From NCBI GenBank assembly GCA_029204045.2, contig CM055069.1, forward strand, positions 24,656,825 to 24,720,824: 64,000 bases of DNA, given 5' to 3'. The position numbers were made by a program, and so were the translations under genes. Origin of the DNA: Tillandsia leiboldiana. Lineage: Eukaryota; Streptophyta; Magnoliopsida; Poales; Bromeliaceae. Below, in pieces: positions 10,842 to 21,009 of this stretch; within the stretch, counting starts at the first letter, position 1; each line of letters opens with the position of its first letter. The notes below the pieces were generated by a model, which saw only the letters and a list, made by a program, of their open reading frames with translations, ran no database searches and was not told the origin of the DNA.

Positions 10842-11504
10842 CCTAATCTGTCACGCCCCGGGGTCGAAACTGCGACCCGGGCTCGCCAACAGATCCGCCA
10901 CCTATGCCAAACCCCGCATAGGCGAAGCGTCCTACCTGCAAGAAAAGTACTACAGTTAACAGATATCAGAGCTATAAATGAAAATCTGCTGTATAATTAA
11001 AATCAACCACTGTACAACTGGAAATAATACAACAACGTCCACCTCCCATAAATAATAATCGTACAATATCCTCAGATACAAGACTCATATCTCACCAGGG
11101 AGGTATCTCCAATAAATACATCAGTGTACAGGCTCTCAATACAAATAAAACCCTCACTACATCAGTCTCTCAAAAGAGGAAAATAAAACAACTAATCTAC
11201 TGAAGCTCTCCTCTGAAGGGGTACCGCTACTCTCCAAACATGGGTAGGGATCTAGCTCGCGACTCCCTCGCCTCGATCATCGACCGCAGAATCAGCAACA
11301 CCCGCTAAGACTCTGCAAAACAAAGGAGAGGAAGGAAAAAGGAGGGGGAAAACCCCAAGGGGTGTGAGAACTACACCAAAAAGGGAGTTCTCAGTGGGTA
11401 CCACCGCCGGACCCGACGGTCTACCCACTAAGTCCACAAAAGACAATAACTAACCAAAGCCGTAAAGACTGAAATAAGGAAGCTGGAGCCTCTCAACAGC
11501 TATC

Positions 11505-11735
11505 ATGCCTCTATGCCTGCTATGCCTGCCATGACTGCCTATGCCTGCTATGCCTGCCATGCCTGCCTATGCCTGCCATGCCTGCCATGCCTGCCTATGC
11601 CTGCTATGCCTGCCATGCCTGCCTATGCCTGCTACGCCTGCCATGCCTGCCTATGCCTGCTATGCCTGCCATGCCTGCTATGCCTGCCTATGCCTGCTAT
11701 GCCTGCCATGCCTGCCTATGCCTCTCGTACAACGG
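11505..11735. repeat. Minisatellite of TATGCCTGC / CATGCCTGC units
   Basis: About 25 consecutive 9-bp units (TATGCCTGC, CATGCCTGC). It lies in LTR C at the spot where the young Tekay LTR has a single 'CTATGCCTCTATC'. It translates in all frames as M/P/A/C/Y repeats, which is an artefact of the unit length (a multiple of 3) and not a gene. Confidence 0.9.
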
Positions 11736-11969
11736 TCAACAACTCACAATGACCTTGGGACAACCATCGATCCCCAAACAGTTCCCGACAACACTAGCAC
11801 TGGTCTAGACTTCACTCGGTCCCCCTGACACGAGTGCAACAATAAAGCGAATATCTATAATAAACCCAATCTGGTGCCACCAGTAAAACTGGCATTGCCT
11901 GCTCAGCGGAATCTGCACACATGGCTCGAAACCGCGGGATCGGCCCACATGGCCCGCATCCCAAAGAAA

Positions 11970-12142
11970 GTAACAGATCGGCATCTAAACCATCCAATCG
12001 AAAACTAAAGTAAGTAACAGATCGGAATCTAAACCGTCCGATCGGAAACAAAAGTAAGTAACAGATCGGCATCTAAACCGTCCGATCGGAAACTAAAGTA
12101 AGTAACAGATCGGCATCTAAACCGTCCGATCGGAAACTAAAG
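11970..12142. repeat. Four 45-bp tandem units with GATCGG/CCGATC dyads
   Basis: Four copies of a 45-bp unit (ACAGATCGGCATCTAAACCG...), each able to pair GATCGG with CCGATC across a 12-base loop. The first unit is degenerate. The same LTR zone in element G has an unrelated-looking 46-bp tandem (63283-63405) with a GACCG/CGGTC dyad. Confidence 0.85.
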
Positions 12143-12950
12143 AGTGGCACTCGAGGGGAGCGACCCACATGAGTAAAGTATCTCTGTATAGCAGGACTTT
12201 GATCAAGACTATGATCAAAGTGGAAAACTCTGTCCACTAGAGAAAGACCCGACCTCAATCGGATGCAAAAGTACTCAATAGGGGGAAACTCTGTCCACTA
12301 GAGAATTCAGATACCCAATATGGTGCATAAATAAATATCCGGTCAACTGCCCAATATCCGCGGTTGCCGCAAAGCCCCACACCTAATCCAACCTGTCCCA
12401 GACACCAAGTCCCGACTACACTACCCAGATCCCTGCTCGAACCCGAGCAACACTGACCACCTGACTAACAAAGAAGGAGAAAGGAAAAGCATTGTTTCTC
12501 CTAAGTCAAGTTCCAATAAGTAGTGTAGCAATAAAAGATGGCCTAACTACATGTCCATACAAGCATGCTTTTGTCCTCAGAAACGATAAAAGTGGGTGAA
12601 ACATATATTAGCAAAGCATGCTAAAGTATTCCTACTATGGTATACCAATCTCACCCAAGTAGGCCATTCCTTGCTTACCTTTCGCTCATATCGGTTGTAC
12701 ATCAAATATGCCTGCTGTCAGTCATCGAGGGGTGACATCCCCACAAGTGCACTTATATTTGCCATAACATAATCATTGCCTTATACAGTTATTGATATTA
12801 AACTTACCCACCTGAAGTGTTCAATCCAAGGAAAACCTGGGGTCTGTGAAGAGCGTGGCCACTTGCTCGCACAATCCGCTGAACCCGTATCCACGGTACA
12901 TGCCGCGCCACCTCAGCTCCTTGAAGTGTTCCAAAAACACTCGCGAACCC

Positions 12951-12955
12951 TCCTG
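12951..12955. repeat. Target-site duplication TCCTG, left copy
   Basis: TCCTG immediately precedes the Tekay LTR start at 12956. The identical 5-mer follows the LTR end at 35273. Removing everything between one copy and the other restores a continuous match to LTR H ('GCGAACCCTCCTGGGTACAA' against 'GCAAACCCTCCTGGGTACAA' at 37730). This shows that 12956-35273 descends from one insertion event. Confidence 0.85.
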
Positions 12956-13366
12956 TGTCACGCCCCGGGTCGAAACTGCGACCCGGACTCGCCAACAGAT
13001 CCGCCGCCCATACGGGAAGCCCCGTATGAACGTAGCGTCTAACCTGCAAAAGAGCATCTACACTATACATATATCAGAGCTGGAAAGTAAAAAATACTGA
13101 AAGAAATAAACACAACTCTAGAAATATACAACCAAAGTCCTCACCATAAATACATAAGTCTCTCAAAATAAAGAAGAGTACAACTCAATCCTCACTACAA
13201 GGTCACTCAACAAAAACTCTCAACATACGAGGGTAAAACTACTCTCAGGACGACATCTGGTAGGGATCTAACTCGCGACTCCCTTACCTCGCTCAGCTGG
13301 ATCAGCAACCGGTGCAGCAGGAACAGAAGAAGTGGTCCCTGGGGAAAAAGACACCACGACGGGTGT

Positions 13367-13392
13367 GAGAACTACATCCCAAAGTAGTTCTC
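13367..13392 (-). other. Conserved LTR hairpin, stem GAGAACTAC/GTAGTTCTC
   Basis: A perfect 9-bp stem with an 8-base loop, followed on the plus strand by AGTGGG...CCCACT (13393-13435), which can form a second stem. Equivalent hairpins occur in LTRs C, G, X and Y and in the other Tekay copies at a similar distance from the LTR 3' end. Paired base changes between families support RNA folding. The function is unknown. Confidence 0.7.
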
Positions 13393-15230
13393 AGTGGGTG
13401 CCGCCAACAAGCCCGACGGTCTGCCCACTAAGTCTACTAGAGGCATAAGGTAACAGATGCAATACTGGAAAGAAAAGCTGGTAAAACTAACTCTACAGCT
13501 ACTATGCCTCTATCTAAATGCTCAAGGGTGAAACCGAAAGAAGCCTGGTACCACTACTAACTCACAACTCAAGTCACCCAATCTACACTGACTGCCACAT
13601 CAGGTCCAGTCAAACCTGCGCCTACCTACTGCCGAACGTCCACGGAGTAGCGGACTTACGTAGGGCGTCCGTGACCGCGAAACTGGCCAGCCGGAGGGAC
13701 TGTGTCGACAAGTCGCGATAGCAAGTAGCCCGCCTAGCTCCGGAGTGGCACTCGAGGGGCGCGACCCCAATGAGCAAAGTATCTGCGCATCTCTGTCGAG
13801 CTCAATATGGCCCATGCAGGCTATAATCCAATCCACGATCAACAAAATCGACTGTAATCAAAAGAACTCCGTCTCACTCACTGGCTGGAAAAACTACACA
13901 GCCGAGACCCCCTGTCCCTGAGACAGTAATCGAAAGACACTCAGATCAATAACCCACTATCTGACTCCACTCGGTCCCCCGACACGAGTGAAAATGTACC
14001 CCACAATAACCTGACCCCTCGGCCCACTATCTGGGCGAGGAAGAAACTAAGTCCAGAAAGAAATATTGATGACAGTGGGAGTGTCTAAAGCAACAAAGTA
14101 ACCTAGCCCGAGTTGGAGTTTTCTACTAGTCTGGTTGACATGCTGCATATGACAGGGGTGCTAGGTCAAGTCGAAAGATAGCAATGAATAAAGATGTGGT
14201 GGGGAAAATAAAAGGATCACATGATCAACTGTATACACAAGGAATCTCAATTCATGCTCTCTAACATGCTATACCGGAGATAATAATATATGCACCTCCC
14301 TACACAGCTAGAATTAATGTACAGATCGCAGATCTTGAAGACGAGGCCACCCACCTGACAAGTCGAGCTGTCAAAAGTCCTACAGCTGATAATACCCGAA
14401 AAACAGCAACTCAAAGTCCAACGGGTTCAGAACTGTCCACAATCCTCCCTGGGTACAATACAAGGTTCCAGTTACACATAAAATCCCAAAATCTGCCGAA
14501 AAATATCATCCAAAAAGTTCAGCTGTAAAGATGCGAATAATCCACCTGCTGAAAGTGCTCAGAAAAAACCAAATAAAATATCCCTGTGATCTACGCGTCG
14601 ATAGCTTTGAAACGAATACCTGCCCGACCAATTCCTAGTTCCTTACGCAGAGATATAAAATCGGCAAGAGAAACACCCCATACTAAACTGTACCAGATTC
14701 CACAGATAAGAACTCGGGAAGAAGAAAGATTCTCACCTTCGAACCCAACTCAGAAAATTCTGAGAAAAATCCAGGAGATTCCTCGCGAGAAGTAGATGAA
14801 GTTTGCCTTTTGAATCACCTCGATCCGATGTCGGTACGCAAAGTTATGGCTAAAACTCTGCAATGCTGTCCAAAAAATCCGCAAAGAAAAAGGGGCAAAA
14901 GAAACCTCAAAACTCTCCAAAATGGGAAAGGAATCAGTGAAAACTCTGAACATCAAAGTTGGAGTCCTACCAGTCATGAGTCTGACGGCGTGAAAATCGG
15001 TTAAAACGGAGGTTGGAGTGAGTCGGGGGAGTCCGCGCACTAAAACGCGACGAAACGGGTCGTCGAAGTAGAAGCATCACTGTGCGCCGCGTCGTAGATA
15101 AGGTCGAAAATATGAACTCCAAAAATCCTCAAAGTCCTCCAAAGTGTGCTGCTAAGTGGAAGGAAGAGTCCACCATAAGAGCTCTCAGGGAAAAGAAGTC
15201 CAGAAAAGAGAGAAAAGTCCACCTAAAGGC

Positions 15231-15242
15231 CCTATTTATAGG
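15231..15242 (-). promoter_or_regulatory. TATA box of LTR1
   Basis: The minus strand reads GGCCTATAAATAGGG in an otherwise GC-rich U3. The same box is found at 23573-23584, 26083-26094 and 34441-34452 in the other copies, and as GGCCTATAAAGG in solo LTR X (40594-40604). Likely RNA polymerase II start about 30 bp downstream. Confidence 0.8.
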
Positions 15243-15553
15243 CCCAAATCCATACATGGGCCTGGCGGATTCGGGCCCTCAATTCGGGCGCCCGAATCCG
15301 CCAAAGAAGGTCGGACGCTCCCCATCCGAAGCGCCCGAATCGCCCTGGTGACGACACGTCACCATGCAACAGGCAACAGCGGTGCAAAGGCCCTCCCTGC
15401 GCGCCACGTAGCCCCGACCAGCGTCAGGGGGTAGGTGGGACGGAGCGCGCGCGGGGCGACGCGTGGCGCACTCGAGTGCGGTCGCCACGCGTCGACTGCC
15501 TCGCTGCCCCGTACACAACCGCACGGGCCGTGGACAGCGACCACGTGAGCCCG

Positions 15554-15734
15554 CCAATGCCAGGCTGCCACGCGTCGTGCTCCCGGTCCACCCAGGCCGC
15601 CGCTTTCTCCCTGAGCCGCGCCGCGTGCACCCGCCAATCTGGACGCGCCACGTGGCCCGCCCCCGCGGTCTATGCACCCGCGCGCAATCCCCGTGGACCG
15701 AGCGGCGTGAGCCAGCCAATGACAGGCCGCCACG
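15554..15734 (-). promoter_or_regulatory. Three CCAAT-N9-CCACG modules in U3 of LTR1
   Basis: Exact CCAAT-N9-CCACG at 15554-15572, 15634-15652 and 15716-15734, with three different 9-base spacers and a regular 80-82 bp step. Two of the three extend to the G-box CCACGTGG. They lie about 310-500 bp upstream of the TATA box. This layout equals the ER-stress response element (ERSE-I), bound in plants by bZIP28-type factors together with NF-Y. Regulation by that pathway is inferred. Confidence 0.75.
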
Positions 15735-16063
15735 TGGCTCCCGCCGGTCCACGGTCACCCCCCATGCACCAGTTTTCCCCCAAAACTTCCGGTAGCCCGT
15801 TTTTGGTCATCCGGACTCCAAATTTAACAAGCAAATAGCCGTTTTCAAGTGTTTTTCCATGATGAATCCAATTCCAACCTCTGTTTGGCCAAAAACCCTT
15901 TAAAATTTTTGGCAAACGCAGCCGAAGGCCAACACAGTAAAAGATATCTCACAGGGTCCATCTGTGGCATCTCCTTGATGCACTATGGGCCTGATACACC
16001 AATAATAGGTGTTCTAAACTGTGGATTCACCAGGAAAACTGCATGGGATTTAGGGCCACCACA

Positions 16064-16076
16064 TCCTCCGCCACTA
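16064..16076 (-). promoter_or_regulatory. Polypurine tract before the 3' LTR
   Basis: The sense strand reads GTGGCGGAGGA directly against the LTR start TGTGGTGG. Just upstream (sense) lies GGGGACGAAAC, part of the 'TTTCG.GGACGAAA' block that commonly follows pol in Tekay elements. It would prime plus-strand DNA synthesis. Confidence 0.7.
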
Positions 16077-16123
16077 AAAGGGAGTTTCGTCCCCGAAACA
16101 AGAAGAAAACAAACAGGCGTACC

Positions 16124-17379
16124 TCAAACAGGAGTCTCGAACAGAAAAGGGTAGGTGTCCCGCATCACCGTCTCCAGCTCCCAAGTAGCCTCCCGCTCCC
16201 CATGATTGCTCCACAGGATCTTCACATACGGAATGGCCCGGTTGCGCAATTCCCTCACCTCACGAGCCAGAATTCGCAACGGGCGCTCCTCATAACCAAG
16301 GTCCTCGCCAATCTCTAAAGAAGCGAAGTCGATCACATGCGAAGGGTCGAAGACATATCTCTTCAGAGTCGAGACGTGGAATACATCATGAACTCCGGCC
16401 AAGCGTGGTGGAAGGGCAACTCTATAAGCCACAGGGCCAATCCTCTCCAAAACCTCAAAGGGTCCAATAAAGCGGGGACTGAGCTTTCCCCGAACTCCGA
16501 ATCTCCTGACCCCTTTCGACGGCGAGACCTTCAAAAAGACATGATCACTAACCTGAAACTCTAGGTCTCGTCGCCGAGTATCAGCGTAGCTCCTCTGTCG
16601 ACTCTGGGCTACCTCAAGATGTCGGCGAACTAATCTGACTTTCTCCTCTGCCTCCAACAGTAAATCCGGTCCCAAAGTCCTCCTCTCACCCACGTCACTC
16701 CAATATAAGGGCGACTGAACTTGCGTCCATGCAACGCCTCAAACGGAGCCATCTGAATGCTCGCTTGATAGCTGTTGTTATACGCAAACTCAACCAATGC
16801 CAAGTGCCGGTACCACCCTCCTCCAAAATCCATAACGCACGCTCTAAGCATATCCTCCAAGGTCTGTATGGTGCGCTCAGACTGTCCATCGGTCTGTGGG
16901 TGGAATACTGTGCTGAATCGGAGCTGGGTCCCCAAAGCTGACTGTAGACTCCTCCAAAAATGCGACACAAACCTCGGGTCCCTATCTGATACAATCGAGG
17001 CGGGTACACCGTGCAATCTCACCACCTCATCCAAATATAACTGTGCCAGACGCTCTAACGACCAAGTCATCTGTACAGGCAAAAAGTGAGCAGACTTGGT
17101 GAGTCTATCCACGATAACCCAAATAGCGTCGGCCCCACTCTATGCCCTCGGCAGTCCAGTGACGAAGTCCATGGTGATGTGGTCCCACTTCCACTCGGGA
17201 ATTGGAAGACTTTGTAACTTGCCAGCAGGAACCCGGTGCTCTGCATTCACTTGCTGACAAGTTAAACATTGAGCCACGAATCTTCCAATATCCCGCGTCA
17301 TTCCAGACCACCAAAAGTGTGCCTTGAGGTCCCTATACATCTAAGTACCCCGAGGGTGGATGGTATAAGGTGTATAATG
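16124..17379 (-). pseudogene. Tekay integrase with chromodomain, copy A, broken
   Basis: Integrase inserts the cDNA into the genome. Order on the minus strand: HHCC zinc-binding domain (17379-17200, 'FVAQCLTCQQVN'), catalytic core starting near 'VDRLTKSAHFLPVQM' with Asp in 'SDRDPRF' and Glu in 'TDGQSERTI', then a C-terminal part with 'LSPRFIGPFEVL', 'HDVFHVSTLKRYV' and a chromodomain-like tail ('RNRAIPYVKILWSNH', 'ATWELETVM'). Damage: amber stops at 17341-17343 and 17140-17142, and a frameshift near 16705 between core and tail. The chromodomain tail places the element in the Tekay/Del chromovirus group. Confidence 0.85.
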
Positions 17380-17387
17380 GGCCTCCC

Positions 17388-19502
17388 TCAAAATCTGATC
17401 TCTGAGCTCAGGGCCATAGGCACACACACTCGGTCCCTGTACCGCAGTACTCCCGAGCTGTCCACAGCAAAATCCCCTATCTGATCAGCCTGAATCTGCG
17501 ATCTAGTCCTCGTCAAGTGGGGGTCCTCACTCTGTGTCTTTCTAATCCTGTCCAACAGAGTGGGCTGCAAGACCATGGACATTAGTCTAGCAGAGACCCC
17601 AGGGGATACAATCTCAATCTGAAGACGCCTCAACTGCTCAACAAGCGGTGGCTGCTGAGTGATCAACATGCTCAAGCTCTGCGCTGACCTCCTACTCAAA
17701 GCATCTGCTACTACATTGGCCTTGCCAGGATGATAAAGGATGCTCACATCATAGTCCTTTAATAGCTCCAACCACCGGCGTTGCCTCAAGTTTAACTCCT
17801 TTTGAGTAAACAAGTACTTTAAGCTCTTATGATCCGTGTAAATCTCGCAGTGCTCCCCGTAAAGATAATGCCGCCATAACTTCAGTGCGAACACCACAGC
17901 TGCAAGCCCCAAATCATGAGTAGGGTAATTCTTCTCATAATCCTTTAATTGCCGTGAAGCATAAGCAATTACCCTACCATGCTGCATCAAGACACAACCC
18001 AAGCCGCTGTGAGAGGCGTCACTATAAATCACGTATTCATCGCCCATCACTGGTAGTGCTAGAACTGGTGCCGAGATCAATCTCCTTTTCAGTTCGTCAA
18101 AACTCTCCTGGCACCGCTCAGACCAAACAAACCTTACCCCCTTTCTAGTCAAACTGGTCAGGAGAGTAGAGAGCTTCGTAAAGCCCTCTACAAACCGACG
18201 GTAATAACCGGCTAATCCCAAAAAGCTACGGACCTCAGTAACCGTCGTCGGTCTAGGCCAATCCCGAACTACATCAATCTTCGTCGGGTCCACTGCCACT
18301 CCTGCGGCTGATATAATGTGGCCTAGAAAAGCAACCTCCCGAAGCCAAAAGTCACACTTTTTAAGCTTGGCATACAACTTCTTCTCTCGCAGAAGCTGTA
18401 GCACTATCCTCAAGTGCTCCTCATGCTCCACATCACTTCGGGAGTAAATCAAGATGTCATCAATGAACACGACGACAAACCGATCCAAGCACGGCTGAAA
18501 TACCCGGTTCATCATATCCATAAATGCAGTAGGGGCATTAGTTAAACCAAAAGGCATAACCGTAAACTCATAATGCCCGTACCGGGTTCTAAAAGCCGTT
18601 TTGGAAATGTCCTCGGCCCTCACCCTCAGCTGGTGGTAACCTGACTGAAGATCAATCTTCGAAAATACAGACGTTCCCTGCAACTGATCAAACAGATCGT
18701 CAATCCGTGGTAGGGGGTACTTATTCCGGATGGTCACTTTATTCAGCTCCCTGTAGTCCACACACAAACGAAGTGATCCATCCTTCTTCTTCACAAATAA
18801 AACCGGCGCTCCCCACGGAGATACACTGGGCCTTACAAAACCCACATCCATCAAGTCCTGCAATTGGGCTTTCAACTCCCTCAGCTCGGCCGGTGCCATC
18901 CTATAAGGTGCCTTCGAGATTGGTGCGGTCCCTGGAACCACATCAATCACAAACTCAATCTCCCTCTCCGGTGGCAGAGTCGTCAGCTCAGGGGGAAACA
19001 CATATGGGAACTCGCGGACAATAGGGATATCCTCGAGTCCTAGTGCCGCCGTAGGCACCTCTACAACCGTCGCTAGGAAAGCGATGCAGCCCCTACTCAT
19101 CATCTGCCGAGCTCTCGACGACGAGACAGTCATCGCAAACAAGGTACTCTGACAGCCTCTAAAAATGAACTCCTCCTGTCCAGGCTCACGAAGAGTCACC
19201 GTCCTCTCTCTGCAGTCTATAGTGGCGCAGTACCGAGATAGCCAATCCATGCCAAGTACAACGTCGAAATCCCGGAGCTGCCGCAAGACGATCAAGTCTG
19301 CAGGCAGGATCCAGGGTCCCAACTGTACGAGGCAATCCCTACAATACTCCTCGACATGCAAGACATGGTCTGGAATCTGAACCTCTAATGCATGCGATAA
19401 TGAAACTACCTCTATACCATGTAGGGATGCAAATGCTCTACTAATAAATGAATGCGATGCGCCAGTATCAAAAAGAGCTCGAGAATGTACTGTGGAAATC
19501 AA
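17388..19502 (-). CDS. pol: Tekay protease-RT-RNase H polyprotein segment, copy A, 704 aa
   Basis: Aspartic protease with active site 'ALFDTGASHSFIS' (residues about 9-21), then the linker and reverse transcriptase ('FVKKKDGSLRLCVDYRELNK', 'MPFGLTNAPTAFMDMMN', catalytic 'VVFIDDILIYSRS'), connection ('VRSFLGLAGYYRRFVEG') and RNase H ('YVIYSDASHSGLGCVL', 'TDHKSLKYLF', 'NVVADALSRR'). Catalytic residues are present. The visible ATG is internal: upstream the same frame is continuous in copy B to 30719, whereas copy A carries a 1-base difference near 19530 that shortens it. The frame ends at a stop just after the RNase H-integrase linker. Confidence 0.9.
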   Translation of the reverse strand: MISTVHSRALFDTGASHSFISRAFASLHGIEVVSLSHALEVQIPDHVLHVEEYCRDCLVQLGPWILPADLIVLRQLRDFDVVLGMDWLSRYCATIDCRERTVTLREPGQEEFIFRGCQSTLFAMTVSSSRARQMMSRGCIAFLATVVEVPTAALGLEDIPIVREFPYVFPPELTTLPPEREIEFVIDVVPGTAPISKAPYRMAPAELRELKAQLQDLMDVGFVRPSVSPWGAPVLFVKKKDGSLRLCVDYRELNKVTIRNKYPLPRIDDLFDQLQGTSVFSKIDLQSGYHQLRVRAEDISKTAFRTRYGHYEFTVMPFGLTNAPTAFMDMMNRVFQPCLDRFVVVFIDDILIYSRSDVEHEEHLRIVLQLLREKKLYAKLKKCDFWLREVAFLGHIISAAGVAVDPTKIDVVRDWPRPTTVTEVRSFLGLAGYYRRFVEGFTKLSTLLTSLTRKGVRFVWSERCQESFDELKRRLISAPVLALPVMGDEYVIYSDASHSGLGCVLMQHGRVIAYASRQLKDYEKNYPTHDLGLAAVVFALKLWRHYLYGEHCEIYTDHKSLKYLFTQKELNLRQRRWLELLKDYDVSILYHPGKANVVADALSRRSAQSLSMLITQQPPLVEQLRRLQIEIVSPGVSARLMSMVLQPTLLDRIRKTQSEDPHLTRTRSQIQADQIGDFAVDSSGVLRYRDRVCVPMALSSEIRF

Positions 19503-19524
19503 AATAATACCTCCGATGACATGG

Positions 19525-20056
19525 TCAGCGGCTTGTAGCGCCCTCTACCTGCGCTGCATAAACTCGCCCGCTCGGTGCTGGTGGTCGTCGATCTGGCTGT
19601 CGTGAGGAGAATGAAGCATGATCAGGCCTACCATAGGCCACCGAAGGCCCTGAGCTGAGGAAGTAGCTGGAGGACCGGCTCTGGGGCACCACCTCTGTAA
19701 ATGACCAGTCTGTCCACAATGGAAGCAACGACCCTGACTCTGGGAACACTGCGCCGGTAAGTGCGGCCCTCCACAAATCGCACAACGGTCCGGCTGTGGC
19801 TGTCGCCGTGGCTGGTGCTGCTGCTGAGAATGCTGCTGCCGAGGTGGTCGACACTACTGCTGCCACGGATGGGGTGCTCCTGGTCTCTGGTGCCCCTGAT
19901 ACCCATGACCCTGAGGATGAGGTCGTGGAGGTCTCGGGGTCCCTGTCGGCTCGACTGCCCCTCATCCAACGGTGCCGGGCGCTTCGTCCCTGGAGTCACT
20001 ACAGGGGCTGGCGCCACCTCTGCCATCACTGTCTCTCCTGACTCAACATATAATGC
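19525..20056 (-). pseudogene. Gag C-terminal segment with two zinc knuckles, copy A
   Basis: Between the amber codon ending the capsid frame (20057-20059) and the protease, the gag frame continues and encodes a proline/glutamine-rich linker and a double knuckle of the Tekay type (19685-19784: 'CFHCGQTGHLQRWC' preceded by a C..C...H....C set). In copy A a 1-base loss near 19938 and an amber near 19852 break it. The pol frame overlaps it in a different phase, so a frameshift separates nucleocapsid from protease. Confidence 0.7.
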
Positions 20057-21009
20057 CTACTCCATGGAGTCCTCCAAAGTCTGCAGTCTGCGGGAGCGAA
20101 CAAGCTGATAAATATCCCGGCGCAATCCTCGCTCGAACATGTAAATCTGATGAGCCTCATCCCTGGCCACGTGAGGCATACTAGCCAACAACTGATTGAA
20201 TTCAGCTATGTACACGTGCACGGGCCGATCTCCCTGGCGGAGACTCCTCAACTGCTCCTCCAATCTCTGACGGACACTCTCAGGGAAAAAGGCTCCAAGG
20301 AGATGACTGCGGAACTCAGTCCAAGAGAGAAGTTGCGTCCCCGGCGGCCCAGCCGGTCGCACACGCCGCCACCAAGCCTCGGCGTTGCTCTCCAAGAAAT
20401 GTGTAGCCAAGAGAACCCGGAAGCGATCCTCAATGAATAGACTCTCAAAATGACGCTCCAATGCCGTGATCCAAGTCTCAGCCTCCCACGGCTCAGCTCC
20501 CATACCAGAAAATCGGGGTGGATCAAACTGGCGAAACCTCATCAACAGATCCACTACCACTCGCTGCTCAGCTGAAGTCAGAGGTCTCGTCGACCCTGAC
20601 GGTGGTCTACAAAGAACCGGCTCAACAGGAACTGTCGGTACTGGAGGAGTAACAGCGGGCGCCGCAGCTGGAGAAGAAAGCACAGGCGAACTATCATGGG
20701 GTGCTACCACTGGCTGCGACCTCTGCTCTAACAGAACCATCATCCGACCCAAGGCCTCCTCCTGACGACGAGAAGCCTCCTCTGGCGTCGCAAGGTCTCC
20801 TCCTGACGGCGATAAGCCTCCTCCTGGCGTCGCAAGGTCTCCTCCTGACGCTGAGAGGTCTCCTCCTGACGCTGAACAACCTCAGACATCTGTGCCATCT
20901 GGGCACGGAGCTCCAGCACCTCACCCTGATGTCCCTGTCCTGCGTCCTCCTGCTCGGGCACCGAGAAAGAAGGCTGCGAACGCGTCGACATCCCGCGTCG
21001 CGGAGGCAT
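20057..21009 (-). pseudogene. gag: Tekay Gag (capsid part), copy A, frameshifted
   Basis: The same protein as copy B (30911-31864): start MPPRRGMSTRSQ, coiled coil of repeated RRQEE, then the retrotrans_gag domain ('RFSGMGAEPWEAETWI', 'FHTHFL'-type region 'LLATHFLESNAEAWW', 'LLGAFFPESVRQRLEE'). A single C is missing near 20777 ('CCTCCTCTGG' against 'CCTCCTCCTGG' in copy B), which splits the frame after the coiled coil. This is likely a sequencing error, given the duplicate copies. Confidence 0.8.

Larger units (their letters stand above)
10849..12955 (-). mobile_element. Element C 5' LTR, 3' part
   Basis: The plus strand starts TGTCACGCCCCGG, the reverse of the LTR 3' terminus GGGGCGTGACA shared by all Ty3 families here. 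It is interrupted at 12955 by the younger Tekay insertion and resumes at 35279. Joined by eye, the flanks give a smooth match to the related LTR H at 37725-37750. It holds two minisatellites and the conserved hairpin pair at about 11365-11430. No genes. Confidence 0.8.
12956..16063 (-). mobile_element. Young Tekay element, 3' LTR (LTR1)
   Basis: Minus-strand LTR from TGTGGTGGCCCTAAATCC (16063) to CCCGGGGCGTGACA (12956), 3108 bp, in the size range usual for Tekay/Del chromoviruses. In the sense direction it holds three CCAAT/G-box modules, a TATA box (15231-15242) and the conserved hairpin pair near the 3' end. It differs from LTR4 (32167-35273) at scattered positions, roughly a couple of percent by eye, so insertion was fairly recent but not current. 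Confidence 0.88.

Noticed and set aside
11513..11828. M-P-A-M-P-A repeat protein
   Set aside because: A 9-bp minisatellite inside an LTR; open in all three forward frames as a by-product of unit length.
15279..15758. Overlapping arginine/alanine-rich frames around 15279-15838 and their copies
   Set aside because: They recur in every Tekay LTR copy at the CCAAT/G-box region with differing frames, so they are non-coding U3 sequence.
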